Notes: generated by a model from the letters alone, not told the origin. Shown: positions 38,878-49,226, counted from the stretch's first letter. The stretch is DNA of 64,000 bases from Methylophaga nitratireducenticrescens (GCF_000260985.4 NC_017857.3:1240001-1304000), one strand, 5' to 3'. A program made the numbers and translations.

Positions 38878-40339
38878 AATTCTGATTAATGTCACGCCCA
38901 GTGAAACCCGCGCAGCAGTGGTGGAAAACGGTGTATTGCAGGAGATTTTTATTGAGCGGAGTGAACATCGTGGATTAGTTGGCAACATTTACAAAGGAAA
39001 AGTCTGCCGGGTATTACCTGGAATGCAGGCAGCCTTTGTTGAGATCGGCTTATCCCGTGCGGCTTTTCTGCATGCTTCAGATATTTCGATTCCCAAAGGA
39101 CAGTCTGGTGATTTAAAAGAAGCCCCGCGAATTACACCGCCGATTACCAGCCTGCTACGCGAGGGAGATGAGCTGTTGGTACAAGTCATCAAGGATCCGA
39201 TGGGTAGTAAAGGCGCACGATTAACCACTCAATTATCAGCTTCTTCGCGATATCTGGTGTACATGCCTGAAGCTGAGGGAATTGGTATCTCCTTGAAAAT
39301 CGAGGATGAAAACGAGCGTGAACGTCTGAAAAACTGTTTATCAGAGTTGTTAGGCCTGCAACAGGGAGGCTATATTTTACGGACCTCAGCCGAAGGTATC
39401 AGTGATACAGAATTACGAGCTGATCTGGATTTTCTACACCGGTTGTGGGAAAAACTGCGTCAACGCGTCACTTCCACACGATGTGGTGAAGCGTTATATC
39501 AGGACTTGCCGTTAACGTTACGTGCCTTACGGGATCTGTTTAGACCTGATATTGATCGCATCCGCATTGATGCTGCAGAAACTTTTAAAGAGGCCCAGCA
39601 GTTTGCTGAAGGCTTTATGCCAGAATGTGCTGCGAGGTTGGAGCATTATCGGGGGGATCGTCCGTTATTTGATTTATTTGGTGTGGAAGATGAGATTCAA
39701 AAAGCATTGGATCGAAAGGTGCCACTGAAGTCGGGTGGTTACGTGATCTTTGATCAAACCGAAGCGATGACCACTGTTGATGTGAATACGGGTGGATTTG
39801 TCGGTCATAAAAATCTGGAAGAAACTATTTTCAAAACCAATCTTGAAGCCGCTCAAGCCATAGCACGCCAGTTACGCGTACGTAATCTTGGCGGCATTAT
39901 CATCATCGATTTTATCGATATGGAAGAAGCCCGTCATCGCGAGCAGGTTTTGCGTACACTGGAAAAAGCCATGTTGCTGGATAGAGCCAAACATAATATC
40001 TGTGCGGTTTCCGAACTGGGGTTGGTGGAAATGACCCGTAAACGCACGCGTGAAAGTCTGGGTCATATCCTGTGTGAGCCCTGTCCCTGCTGTGATGGTC
40101 GGGGCTATACCAAAAATGTAGAAACGGTCTGTTATGAGATTTTCCGTGAAATTCTGCGTGAATCGCGTCAATACGAATCGAAACAGTTTCTGGTGCTGGC
40201 CTCTCAAGACGTGATTGATCGTCTTAATGATGAAGATTCCACAAAAGTGGCTGAGTTAGAGCAATTTATTAGTAAACCGATTCTGTTTCAGTGTGAGCCT
40301 CAATATGGCCGTGAACAATTTAATGTGGTGCTGATGTAG
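38867..40339 (+). CDS. rng: ribonuclease G
   Basis: A 490-residue endoribonuclease of the RNase E/G family. The S1-containing N-terminus (GNIYKGKVCRVLPGMQAAFV), the DNase-I-like catalytic domain with TVDVNTGGFVG and IIIDFIDMEEARHR, and the zinc-link cysteines in CEPCPCCDGRG are all present. It has no long C-terminal scaffold, which separates it from RNase E. It matures 16S rRNA 5' ends. Confidence 0.96.
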   Translation: MSSEILINVTPSETRAAVVENGVLQEIFIERSEHRGLVGNIYKGKVCRVLPGMQAAFVEIGLSRAAFLHASDISIPKGQSGDLKEAPRITPPITSLLREGDELLVQVIKDPMGSKGARLTTQLSASSRYLVYMPEAEGIGISLKIEDENERERLKNCLSELLGLQQGGYILRTSAEGISDTELRADLDFLHRLWEKLRQRVTSTRCGEALYQDLPLTLRALRDLFRPDIDRIRIDAAETFKEAQQFAEGFMPECAARLEHYRGDRPLFDLFGVEDEIQKALDRKVPLKSGGYVIFDQTEAMTTVDVNTGGFVGHKNLEETIFKTNLEAAQAIARQLRVRNLGGIIIIDFIDMEEARHREQVLRTLEKAMLLDRAKHNICAVSELGLVEMTRKRTRESLGHILCEPCPCCDGRGYTKNVETVCYEIFREILRESRQYESKQFLVLASQDVIDRLNDEDSTKVAELEQFISKPILFQCEPQYGREQFNVVLM

Positions 40340-40341
40340 TT

Positions 40342-43300
40342 ATGTCGCTAATGCATCGCAGCCTGCATATTGCAGGCAGACAAGTTACCAATATTGTGGT
40401 TATGACTGCGGTGATCATGCTGGTCTGTGTTGGACTGGCGTACTGGTTTTCCAATGCCATTGCCGAACGAAAAGATGAAATTGCAGCATGGGCGACTGAA
40501 AAAACCGGTTATCCGATTCAGATTGGTGAAGCAGGTCTTTACTGGTTTGATCTGTTTCCAAAATTAATGGTGACCGATATTTCGGTGATGCAGGCAGAGC
40601 CGGATATTGGTGAACTGTTTACCGCAGAAGAGCTTTATATCGGTGTCGATCTGATTGCCAGTTTGCAGCAAAGAGAGTTGGTGGTTGATTCGGCACGTAT
40701 CTCTGGTTTGCAATTGGGTATTAAACGTTCTGTTGATGGTGATATCAGCCTTATCGGTCTGCAGGGAAAGTCTGCCGATCAGAAATTTGATGAAACACAG
40801 ATTGACTGGGTCGAGCAGCTCCGCTCATGGCGTGATATCGAACTATTGTCAGCTAAAATTCAATTCGAAGACCAGCTGCAACCACAATTCAGTGGTCTTT
40901 ATGAAGTAAATCAACTGGCATTAATGCAGGGCAAAAAATCCACATTGATAGGTGATATTCAGTTACCTAATCACCTGGGGCAACAACTTAGTTTTACCCT
41001 AGATGCCGTGTTAACGTCATCAGGCATTTCAAATTGGCAGATTAATCAGCTGGATGCCAGACAATTGCAACTGGCCACAATTTTTCAGAATCAGCGTATG
41101 AAGGATGTGTCTGTGACACGGGGCCGTGCTGATGTCAGTGTTGTTATTGGTTCAAACTTGAATAAACAATGGCAGGGGCAAATTCAGCTTACGGATGTTG
41201 GACTGGAAAACCTGAGTCATCCGGACCGTGGATCAGTCACTATAAATGCTTTGTCAGGGGAATTTAACTGGCAGGGAGATTGGATTGCGTGGCAATTAGC
41301 TGCCGAGCCGATTCAGCTAACTATTGATGATGACAGTTGGCCTCAGTCCACATTAAATCTGCAGTTTTCAGAAACTGATGGCTGGTTTGCAGAAACCAGT
41401 TTTGTTCGGCTCAGCGATCTGACAGCGTTAGCCTTATTGAGTGATAAATCGCCTGCGCTGCTAGCACAGTATCAGCCCGCTGGTGATATCCGTGAGTTAC
41501 AACTATCACTGAACAGTAATAATGAACTTCAGTCTGCAAAGATGATTGTGGATGAGTTTGCCAGTCAACCGGTGGATGAGGTACCAGGGGTGACCGGACT
41601 CAGTATGGAGGTAGAGTGGGAGCCAACTTCAGCGCGAGCATTGATTACCAGCCGTAACCTGACGTTATATGCACCTGCCTGGTTGCCGGAGGCGATTTAT
41701 TTTGATGTGGCCGATGCTAATCTGGACTGGAATACTGCTGAAACGAGCTGGCAGATGCAATTGACGGATCTGAATATCTGGAATAATGATCTGACAGTCC
41801 GTGGCAAAGTAGGGCTTGAACATCAGACTGAAACTACCTTTGCTGATATAGATATACAAATGCTGGATGTGGCCATAGCGAAATGGTTGAGTTATGTACC
41901 ACGTTCAATTCTGGATCCGGATTATCTCAAGTGGGCAGAAAATGCTTATACCAGCGGTCAGATTGAAACGGGAAGCCTCAAATTGAAAGGCAATTTGGCC
42001 GATTTTCCATTTACCGATAAGAATACTGCGAACGAATTTGAAGCGAGCCTTAATGTCATTGATGTCGGACTGGATTATGGTAAAGGATGGCCGGTATTGG
42101 AAAATATTAATGGCCAAGTGCTGAGCAGCGGCAACAAATTGGAGATATTGCCTGAAACCGGCAGAATTGCCGGGTTTGACTTTGTTGATGTCAGCGCAGT
42201 TATTGACAAAGTTTATGCTGGTAAACCGATGCTGGATTTGACGGGATTGTTATCGGGTAGCACACAGAACGCCCTAGATTTTTTACAGATGAGTCCGCTC
42301 AGTACCCGTTATGGTGAGATAACGAATTGGGTGAAAGCTCAAGGCAAAAGCACTATTGCTCTTAACTTGAAAATTCCATTGCTTGATCCGAATGCCACTG
42401 ATGCCGATGGTCATGTCAGTTTTGAAACCAGTCAGCTCACGGTTACCGCCATGCCGGATATGCCGATTCAAAATATCAACGGCCAGTTATTCTTCAGTAA
42501 TGATGGGGTAAACGCAGAGGCGATTACCGCCACTTTTTTAGACAGGCCTACCACGATTGATGTCATACCAGGAACCGAATCGACATTGGTGACCGCAAAA
42601 GGTGAGATATCCAGTCAGCAGCTGGCGCAGCTATGGCAGGGCAAAATGCCTGGCTTTGTAAAAGGCACGACGCAATATCAAGCCAATGTGGAGGTGAGTG
42701 AAAAGTCACTAGGCGAATTTGATACCGATATTCGGGTGACTTCTGAACTGGCGGGGCTGACAATTGAGGCTCCGGAACCGCTGGGGAAAACTGCCGCTGA
42801 TAAACGTTTATTAGATATTAAATTGATTAAAGATGACAAAGGGAACTCATTACTGCAATTAAATTATGCTGATATAGCAGGCGCTGTCTGGCTGCTTGAG
42901 GATTCTGCTCGCGGTGAAATTACTATTGGCATTCCAGAGCCTGAGCTACCGGCAAGCGGTATTCGATTAAGAGGGCGTCTGAACGAGTTGTCCATTTCGG
43001 AGTGGACGCAATGGCAACAAACCTGGTTGGCAGACAGCGTCACTGAACAAAACTTCGATAATTGGCCAGCAATTGATATTGATCTGGCGGTGGATAATCT
43101 GCGGTTTAACCAGTGGGTACTTAACGACGTTCAAACCAAAGCATCTCAACGTAACCAAATCTGGCAAATGGATATTCAATCTCGGCAGCTAAGAGGCGAT
43201 ATTCGTTGGCCCGTTGATTCTGATTTACTTCCCACGTTGCACTTTGATTTTGTTGATCTACAACTACCCGCAACCAACAATCAGTCAAACAGCCACAAAA

Positions 43301-44151
43301 AATTTAATTCCGAGTTATGGCCAAGCTTTCAGTTAAACATTGATAGTTTGACAGTTGATGGGATGCAACTGGGACGCGTACAGGCCCGGGCGCTTCAGCA
43401 AGGGAATAGCTGGTTGTTGCAAAGTGCCAGTATGCAATCGGCAGTGTTACAAGCGGAACTGGATGGAGTCTGGCAAAAAAACGACCTTGCGGATAGCAGT
43501 CAGTTAAATCTAAAACTCACCAGTAATGATCTTGCTGGCTTATTTGAGGATTTAGGTTATCAAGCAGCCATTCACTCCAACCAGGTTGAAGTTACCGGAC
43601 AGTTTAGCTGGCCAGACGAACCGTTAAATCTCTCAATGGCCAACCTGCAAGGCAATTTGAATCTGCAAATAGATGATGGTCAATTGGTGGATGTTGAGCC
43701 AGGTGCAGCAGGACGAATATTTGGCTTAATGAGTTTTGCCGCTATTCCACGCCGGCTGGCACTGGATTTCAGTGATTTTTTCGGTAAAGGTTTTTCGTTC
43801 AGAGAAATCAGTGGCGATTTTCAATTTGCCAATGGTCAGGCGGTTACTGATAACTTGAATATGCGTGGCGACAGCGCCAGTATTGATGTTACCGGACCGA
43901 TTAATATTGTTGATAGAACCTATCACCAAACAGTTGTTGTTACGCCAAATGTATCATCCACCCTGCCACTTGCCGGTGCTGTTGCTGGAGGACCGGTTGG
44001 TCTGGGAGTCGGAACAGCGATTTATCTGGTTGATCGAATTGCCGGTCGGTTATTTGATCGGGATCTGGTCGATATGATTAGCTATCGTTATCGACTCACC
44101 GGTTCCTGGGATGATCCTGATCTCTCGTTGAAAGCCCCAGAAAAGCCTTAG
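40342..44151 (+). CDS. yhdP: YhdP-family AsmA-like giant envelope protein
   Basis: A 1269-residue protein with one N-terminal membrane helix (VVMTAVIMLVCVGLAYWFSN) and a long repeated beta-rich periplasmic region of the DUF3971/AsmA_2 class. YhdP in E. coli bridges the inner and outer membrane and carries phospholipids outward. The conserved C-terminal block GFSFREISGDFQFANGQAVT and LAGAVAGGPVGLGVGTAIYL confirm the family. It starts two bases after the rng stop and precedes tldD, an order common in gammaproteobacteria. Confidence 0.93.
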   Translation: MSLMHRSLHIAGRQVTNIVVMTAVIMLVCVGLAYWFSNAIAERKDEIAAWATEKTGYPIQIGEAGLYWFDLFPKLMVTDISVMQAEPDIGELFTAEELYIGVDLIASLQQRELVVDSARISGLQLGIKRSVDGDISLIGLQGKSADQKFDETQIDWVEQLRSWRDIELLSAKIQFEDQLQPQFSGLYEVNQLALMQGKKSTLIGDIQLPNHLGQQLSFTLDAVLTSSGISNWQINQLDARQLQLATIFQNQRMKDVSVTRGRADVSVVIGSNLNKQWQGQIQLTDVGLENLSHPDRGSVTINALSGEFNWQGDWIAWQLAAEPIQLTIDDDSWPQSTLNLQFSETDGWFAETSFVRLSDLTALALLSDKSPALLAQYQPAGDIRELQLSLNSNNELQSAKMIVDEFASQPVDEVPGVTGLSMEVEWEPTSARALITSRNLTLYAPAWLPEAIYFDVADANLDWNTAETSWQMQLTDLNIWNNDLTVRGKVGLEHQTETTFADIDIQMLDVAIAKWLSYVPRSILDPDYLKWAENAYTSGQIETGSLKLKGNLADFPFTDKNTANEFEASLNVIDVGLDYGKGWPVLENINGQVLSSGNKLEILPETGRIAGFDFVDVSAVIDKVYAGKPMLDLTGLLSGSTQNALDFLQMSPLSTRYGEITNWVKAQGKSTIALNLKIPLLDPNATDADGHVSFETSQLTVTAMPDMPIQNINGQLFFSNDGVNAEAITATFLDRPTTIDVIPGTESTLVTAKGEISSQQLAQLWQGKMPGFVKGTTQYQANVEVSEKSLGEFDTDIRVTSELAGLTIEAPEPLGKTAADKRLLDIKLIKDDKGNSLLQLNYADIAGAVWLLEDSARGEITIGIPEPELPASGIRLRGRLNELSISEWTQWQQTWLADSVTEQNFDNWPAIDIDLAVDNLRFNQWVLNDVQTKASQRNQIWQMDIQSRQLRGDIRWPVDSDLLPTLHFDFVDLQLPATNNQSNSHKKFNSELWPSFQLNIDSLTVDGMQLGRVQARALQQGNSWLLQSASMQSAVLQAELDGVWQKNDLADSSQLNLKLTSNDLAGLFEDLGYQAAIHSNQVEVTGQFSWPDEPLNLSMANLQGNLNLQIDDGQLVDVEPGAAGRIFGLMSFAAIPRRLALDFSDFFGKGFSFREISGDFQFANGQAVTDNLNMRGDSASIDVTGPINIVDRTYHQTVVVTPNVSSTLPLAGAVAGGPVGLGVGTAIYLVDRIAGRLFDRDLVDMISYRYRLTGSWDDPDLSLKAPEKP

Positions 44152-44192
44152 TATCTGCTAAGATAATCAATTTATCACGTAGTCCATAAGCA

Positions 44193-45635
44193 ATGACAAA
44201 CCCTATATTTGACCAACTGGAACAACAGATCCTGGTGCCTGCTGAGTTGCAATCACAGGATATTGAGCGAGCTTTATCTAGCGCTATGCGGCCGGGTATT
44301 GATTTTGCTGATTTATATTTTCAGCGTTCGCGAGGCGAAAACTGGCTAATGGATGACGGCATCATAAAAGATGGGGGCTATCATCTTGAGCAAGGTGTTG
44401 GGGTCAGGGCCTGTAGCGGTGAAAAAACCGGCTTTGCCTATTCCGATGATCTAAATTTGAAATCATTACTGGAAGCGACGAATGCTGCCAGTGCCCTGGT
44501 AAAACATGGGCAACAGAATAAGGTTAATGCTCGTAAATATATGCATGCCGCACCACTGTATTCTGATCATGATCCCATATTAGGTATGGATACGCAGACA
44601 AAATTGAATTTGTTGCGTGAAGCAGATGCTTATGCTCGCGCTGCTGATCCCCGTGTAACACAGGTGACAGTTAGTTTGGCGGGCAGTCTGGAACATATTT
44701 TAATTGCAGCCAGTGATGGCACTTACGCAGCAGATATCCGTCCATTAATTCGTATGAACGTCAGCGTGATCGTTGAATCAAAAGGCCGGCGTGAACGCGG
44801 CAGCGCGGGTGGGGGCCGCCGTCTGGATTATCAGTATTTTATTGATAATGATTTAGCCGTAGGTTTTGCCAAAGAAGCCGTGCGGCAGGCCCTGGTGAAT
44901 CTGGATGCTGTTGATGCTCCAGCGGGTTCTATGCCAGTGGTATTGGCTTCGGGGTGGCCAGGCGTATTGCTGCATGAAGCGGTTGGCCATGGACTTGAAG
45001 GTGATTTCAACCGGCGCGATACTTCAGCCTTTTCTGGCAAAATGGGAGAACAGGTCGCTTCTCCATTATGTACGGTAGTGGATGATGGCACCTTAACAGA
45101 TCGACGTGGCTCGTTAACTATTGATGATGAAGGCACACCTACGGAATTCACTACCTTAATTGAAAACGGTCGACTGACGGGGTATATGCAGGATAAATTA
45201 AATGCTCGGTTAATGGGAACCCGCAGTACTGGCAATGGACGGCGAGAATCCTATGCACATTTGCCAATGCCACGCATGACCAACACCTATATGCTGGCCG
45301 GACAACACAAAGCAGAAGAAATTATCGCCAGTGTTGAAAAAGGTATTTATGCGGTTAATTTTGGTGGGGGGCAAGTCGATATTACTTCTGGCAAATTTGT
45401 ATTTTCCAGTAGTGAGGCTTATCTGATTGAAAATGGCAAAGTGACTCGTCCTGTCAAAGGTGCCACGCTGATCGGCAATGGTCCCGAAGTCATGAATCGC
45501 ATCAGCATGGTGGCTGATGATCTCGAGTTGGATTCGGGCATTGGTAATTGCGGTAAAGAAGGACAAAGTGTTCCGGTTGGTGTCGGTCAGCCTACATTGA
45601 AAATTGATGCTTTGACGGTCGGAGGCACGGCATAA
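44193..45635 (+). CDS. tldD: metalloprotease TldD
   Basis: A 480-residue zinc protease subunit that acts with PmbA (TldE), processing peptides such as microcins and CcdA. The zinc motif [12 protein letters not shown] is at His 261-His 266, and the C-terminal cysteine/glycine segment [20 protein letters not shown] is conserved. No pmbA gene is in this window. Its stop overlaps the start of the PP-loop gene (TAATG). Confidence 0.96.
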   Translation: MTNPIFDQLEQQILVPAELQSQDIERALSSAMRPGIDFADLYFQRSRGENWLMDDGIIKDGGYHLEQGVGVRACSGEKTGFAYSDDLNLKSLLEATNAASALVKHGQQNKVNARKYMHAAPLYSDHDPILGMDTQTKLNLLREADAYARAADPRVTQVTVSLAGSLEHILIAASDGTYAADIRPLIRMNVSVIVESKGRRERGSAGGGRRLDYQYFIDNDLAVGFAKEAVRQALVNLDAVDAPAGSMPVVLASGWPGVLLHEAVGHGLEGDFNRRDTSAFSGKMGEQVASPLCTVVDDGTLTDRRGSLTIDDEGTPTEFTTLIENGRLTGYMQDKLNARLMGTRSTGNGRRESYAHLPMPRMTNTYMLAGQHKAEEIIASVEKGIYAVNFGGGQVDITSGKFVFSSSEAYLIENGKVTRPVKGATLIGNGPEVMNRISMVADDLELDSGIGNCGKEGQSVPVGVGQPTLKIDALTVGGTA

Positions 45636-46687
45636 TGTGTTCAGCGCATAAAGCCGTTGCATTGATTTCAGGCGGTCTCGACTCCATGCTTGCGGTGCGT
45701 GTTCTGCAGGAACAGGGGATTGAAGTTGAAGGTATTAACTTTTTTACCGGTTTCTGCGTCGAAGGGCATACGCACGCGATTCGAAATCAGCATAAAGACA
45801 AGCAGAAACGTAATAATGCATTGTGGGTAGCCGAACAGCTCGGGATCAAACTACACATCATTGATGTGATCGAAGAATACAAAGAGGTATTGCTCAATCC
45901 AAAGCATGGTTACGGCGCGAATATGAATCCCTGCCTGGACTGTAAAATCTTTATGGTCAAAAAAGCGGTTGAATGGGTGAAAGAAAATCATATGCATGGT
46001 TTTGATTTCATTATCACCGGAGAAGTCATTGGTCAGCGTCCCAAATCACAATTAAAGCGCACTATGCCGATTGTAGCAGCGGAGTCTGGGGCTGATGATC
46101 TGTTATTACGTCCGTTATGCGCCAAAAATCTCCAGCCAACTAAACCTGAGCGTGAAGGGTGGGTGGACCGGAGTAAACTGTATGACTTTCATGGACGTAA
46201 TCGCAAGCCGCAAATTGCTTTGGCAAAACAGTTTGGCTTTGACGATTTTGCCACCCCTGCTGGAGGGTGTTGTTTTCTGACTGATGAGAGTTATTCGAGT
46301 AAGTTGGTTGATTTATGGACCGCCAGAAACAGTCGTGAATATGAACTCGATGATATTATGTTATTGAAAGTGGGTCGACATCTTCGGCCAAAAGCCGATT
46401 TTAAAATGATCATTGCCCGGGATGCTGGAGAGAGCAAGTTCCTCGAAGGGTATCGCAAACAATTTATCAGTCTGTACTCGATTAGCCATAATGGCCCCAT
46501 GGCAATAATAGATGGGGACATTGAACAGCAGGATTTTCCGCTGGTCGCATCGATTGTCGCGCGTTTTGGTCAAGGTCGTTATGCTGATGAGGTCGAAGTG
46601 GAGATTTCTTTACCCGACCAGTCTTCGCAACAAATTCAGGCAAGGCCAATCGCTGCAGAGCAGGTTCCACAGGAGTGGTACGTGTGA
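45635..46687 (+). CDS. PP-loop ATP pyrophosphatase, MnmA/ThiI-like, of unknown target
   Basis: A 350-residue protein. The N-terminal PP-loop SGGLDSML is at residues 12-19, followed by a Cys pair in MNPCLDCKIFMVKKA. In MnmA/ThiI-like enzymes such Cys residues carry persulfide for tRNA 2- or 4-thiolation. FIITGEVIGQRPKSQLKRTM and ATPAGGCCFLTDESYSSKLV are further conserved-looking blocks. The C-terminal third may be an NFACT-R-like RNA-binding domain, which I cannot confirm. The start has GGAGG nine bases upstream and overlaps the tldD stop. A TusA gene overlaps its stop, so the pair most likely acts together in sulfur transfer. Exact product is unknown. Confidence 0.8.
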   Translation: MCSAHKAVALISGGLDSMLAVRVLQEQGIEVEGINFFTGFCVEGHTHAIRNQHKDKQKRNNALWVAEQLGIKLHIIDVIEEYKEVLLNPKHGYGANMNPCLDCKIFMVKKAVEWVKENHMHGFDFIITGEVIGQRPKSQLKRTMPIVAAESGADDLLLRPLCAKNLQPTKPEREGWVDRSKLYDFHGRNRKPQIALAKQFGFDDFATPAGGCCFLTDESYSSKLVDLWTARNSREYELDDIMLLKVGRHLRPKADFKMIIARDAGESKFLEGYRKQFISLYSISHNGPMAIIDGDIEQQDFPLVASIVARFGQGRYADEVEVEISLPDQSSQQIQARPIAAEQVPQEWYV

Positions 46688-46911
46688 AACAAGTTGAATT
46701 GGATGCAAGGAGACTGTTGTGTCCCTTGCCAGTCATTAAAACCCAGAATAAAGTGGGCGAATTATCGCCTGGGGATATTCTCAAGGTGATATGTACAGAT
46801 CCTGGAGCATTAAGTGATATTCCGGCATGGGCCAGAATTCATGGGCATCAGATTGTCGGGACAGTGAAAGAAAGTGATGAAATAATGATTACGGTCCAAG
46901 TTGGTGCGTAG
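46684..46911 (+). CDS. TusA-family sulfur carrier protein
   Basis: A 75-residue protein starting at GTG 46684, preceded by AGGAG at 46671-46675. The catalytic Cys is in the signature LDARRLLCPLPVIKTQNKV. TusA-family proteins hand persulfide sulfur to acceptors such as MnmA through a relay. Its start overlaps the stop of the PP-loop gene (GTGTGA), a strong coupling sign. No TusBCD or TusE genes are in the window. Confidence 0.9.
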   Translation: MKQVELDARRLLCPLPVIKTQNKVGELSPGDILKVICTDPGALSDIPAWARIHGHQIVGTVKESDEIMITVQVGA

Positions 46912-46957
46912 CACTCAAATAGTGCGGTTGAGGCGTTCTTTGCACCATTACGGCGCA
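46911..46957 (+). promoter_or_regulatory. two NtrC-like enhancer sites upstream of glnA
   Basis: GCACTCAAATAGTGC (46911-46925) is a perfect inverted repeat with a five-base centre. TGCACCATTACGGCGCA (46941-46957) matches the NtrC consensus TGCACC-N5-GGTGCA with one mismatch. They lie about 80-125 bases before the predicted start of transcription, the distance used by glnA enhancers elsewhere. Confidence 0.78.
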
Positions 46958-47007
46958 AAAATGGCTGATGGCTGCACTCAAATGGTTGATTTTAGGTTGC
47001 CTACGAG

Positions 47008-47024
47008 TTGGCAAGGTTTGTGCT
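47008..47024 (+). promoter_or_regulatory. sigma-54 promoter of glnA
   Basis: TTGGCAAGGTTTGTGCT has the invariant GG (47010-47011) and GC (47022-47023) exactly ten bases apart, the -24/-12 spacing of sigma-54 promoters. Transcription would begin near 47035. NtrB and NtrC, which activate such promoters under nitrogen limitation, are encoded 2.4 kb downstream. Confidence 0.85.
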
Positions 47025-47045
47025 GTAAATGCGAGTAAGTTTTTT

Positions 47046-47061
47046 TGCACCAGGGTGTGCA
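47046..47061 (+). promoter_or_regulatory. inverted repeat in the glnA leader
   Basis: TGCACCAGGGTGTGCA has TGCAC/GTGCA arms and lies between the predicted start of transcription and the glnA ATG. It resembles an NtrC half-site pair with a six-base centre rather than seven, so its role is uncertain. Confidence 0.4.
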
Positions 47062-47084
47062 GTTTTTTAATTTGGAGATTATAA

Positions 47085-48494
47085 ATGTCAGCCGAAAATG
47101 TGCTTCAGATAATTAAGGACGAGGACGTTAAATTCCTTGATTTCCGTTTCACCGATACGCGTGGTAAAGAGCAGCACGTATCTTACCCTGCCCATTCAAT
47201 CGATGAAGATACTTTCTCAGAAGGTGTGATGTTTGATGGGTCATCGGTTGCAGGTTGGAAGGGTATTAATGAATCGGATATGATTCTTATGCCAGATGCT
47301 TCGACTGCTGTTTTGGATCCGTTCATGGACGACACAACACTAATCGTTCGTTGTGATATCGTTGAACCGGCAACTATGCAAGGATATGAGCGTGATCCAC
47401 GCAGTGTGGCCAAACGTGCAGAAGCCTACTTGGCGTCTACCGGTTTGGCAGACACTGCTTTCTTTGGGCCTGAACCAGAATTTTTCATTCTTGATGATGT
47501 TCGCTGGGGCAGTGATATTTCTGGCTCATTTTATAAAATCGACTCAGACGAATCCTCATGGAATACCGAAAAAGTATTTCCTGATGGTAACAAAGGCCAC
47601 CGTCCAAGTGTTAAAGGTGGTTATTTCCCAGTACCTCCGGTTGATTCACTTCAAGACATTCGTTCAGCCATGTGTTTAACCATGGAAGAAATGGGTCTGG
47701 TAACAGAAGTACATCACCATGAAGTAGCTACTGCTGGTCAGTGTGAAATTGGTACCAAGTTCAACACGTTGGTCAAAAAAGCCGACGAGGTTCAAACACT
47801 GAAATATGTCGTGCATAACGTTGCGCATGCCTACGGTAAAACGGCAACATTTATGCCAAAACCTTTGGTTGGTGATAATGGTAGTGGTATGCATGTTCAC
47901 CAATCTTTAGCGAAAGATGGTGAAAACCTGTTCTCTGGTAATAAATATGGTGGCTTGTCAGAAACGGCTTTGTTTTATATCGGCGGTATTATTAAACATG
48001 CTAAAGCTTTGAATGCGTTTACCAACCCTGGTACCAACAGTTACAAACGTCTGGTTCCCGGATTTGAAGCGCCTGTTATGCTGGCTTATTCAGCGCGTAA
48101 CCGTAGTGCCTCTATTCGTATTCCGTTTGTCAGCAATCCAAAAGGACGTCGTATTGAAGTACGTTTCCCTGACCCATCAGCCAACCCATACCTGGCATTC
48201 AGTGCAATGATGATGGCTGGTCTGGATGGCATCAAAAACAAGATCCACCCTGGCGATGCGATGGATAAGGATTTGTACGACTTGCCTCCAGAAGAGGATG
48301 CTGCGATTCCAAAAGTATGCCATGCCCTGGATCAGGCGTTGGCAGAGCTGGACAAAGATCGTGCTTTCTTAACTGAAGGTGGTGTATTTACTGATGACAT
48401 GATCGATGGATATATCCATTTGAAGATGGAAGAAGTCACTCGCCTGCGTATGGAAACACACCCTGCTGAGTTTGATCTGTACTACAGTCTGTAA
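47085..48494 (+). CDS. glnA: glutamine synthetase, type I
   Basis: A 469-residue enzyme making glutamine from glutamate and ammonia. The adenylylation tyrosine is Tyr 398 in [11 protein letters not shown], so activity should be controlled by GlnE. Active-site segments [25 protein letters not shown] and [20 protein letters not shown] match the dodecameric beta-type GSI. It has a sigma-54 promoter with NtrC sites upstream and a strong terminator downstream. Confidence 0.98.
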   Translation: MSAENVLQIIKDEDVKFLDFRFTDTRGKEQHVSYPAHSIDEDTFSEGVMFDGSSVAGWKGINESDMILMPDASTAVLDPFMDDTTLIVRCDIVEPATMQGYERDPRSVAKRAEAYLASTGLADTAFFGPEPEFFILDDVRWGSDISGSFYKIDSDESSWNTEKVFPDGNKGHRPSVKGGYFPVPPVDSLQDIRSAMCLTMEEMGLVTEVHHHEVATAGQCEIGTKFNTLVKKADEVQTLKYVVHNVAHAYGKTATFMPKPLVGDNGSGMHVHQSLAKDGENLFSGNKYGGLSETALFYIGGIIKHAKALNAFTNPGTNSYKRLVPGFEAPVMLAYSARNRSASIRIPFVSNPKGRRIEVRFPDPSANPYLAFSAMMMAGLDGIKNKIHPGDAMDKDLYDLPPEEDAAIPKVCHALDQALAELDKDRAFLTEGGVFTDDMIDGYIHLKMEEVTRLRMETHPAEFDLYYSL

Positions 48495-48514
48495 TTTTTT
48501 TGATTGCAGTCACA

Positions 48515-48543
48515 AAACGCCTCCCATGTGGAGGCGTTTTTTT
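48515..48543 (+). terminator. terminator of glnA
   Basis: AAACGCCTCC and GGAGGCGTTT pair over ten bases around a five-base loop, followed by seven T. Confidence 0.95.
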
Positions 48544-48590
48544 ATGTTTCGCAGTTGCACATTGGTCATGGCTGACCTATATTCATAAGC

Positions 48591-49226
48591 ATGAAATTGA
48601 TTCTTGTCATGTTGCTTGGTCTCGGCACAGCTGTTGCGGCTGAGGATATCTATCGCTGGGTCGATGACAATGGCAATCAGGTGTATTCAGATCAGCCTGG
48701 TGAAAACGGTGAAAATGCTGAAAAGATCGAACTACAGCAGCCCATGACTTATTCACCCGTACAAATCCCTGAAGTGACGGATGCCGCTAGCGATGAAGAG
48801 CAGGAAAAGTCTGATAATACAGATGCTGTCCCAAATTATAAGGTAGTTATTGTTGCGCCCGAAGATGATGTTGGTCTTCGTGTTAATAACGGCAATGTCA
48901 CTGTCAATTTACAAGTGTTTCCAGCATTAAATCCGGAACGCGGCGATTTGATTCAGTTATACCTCGACGGCTTACCGGCAGGCATGCCAATGGCTCAACT
49001 CAGTTTTATGCTGGAAAATCTGGATAGGGGAACGCATACCTTGTCAGCCAAAGTATTGAATGCTTCTGGAGAAGTTCTGGCTCAGAGCGAAACCATTACC
49101 TTTCATTTACAACGAACCAGTTTATTGAATCCAGGCCGTCAAAATAATCAGACGGGATCCGGTGCATCAAGCATTCCAGCCTTTCCAACCAACCCCGGTT
49201 TTCCAACCACGCCAAATACACCTTAA
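48591..49226 (+). CDS. exported DUF4124 domain protein
   Basis: A 211-residue protein with a short signal peptide (MKLILVMLLGLGTAVAA) and the DUF4124 motif EDIYRWVDDNGNQVYSDQPG right after it. Residues about 85-175 resemble an Ig-like beta sandwich (VTVNLQVFPALNPERGD). The tail is Pro/Thr-rich. Such proteins often lie between glnA and ntrB in gammaproteobacteria; their role is unknown. Confidence 0.87.
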   Translation: MKLILVMLLGLGTAVAAEDIYRWVDDNGNQVYSDQPGENGENAEKIELQQPMTYSPVQIPEVTDAASDEEQEKSDNTDAVPNYKVVIVAPEDDVGLRVNNGNVTVNLQVFPALNPERGDLIQLYLDGLPAGMPMAQLSFMLENLDRGTHTLSAKVLNASGEVLAQSETITFHLQRTSLLNPGRQNNQTGSGASSIPAFPTNPGFPTTPNTP

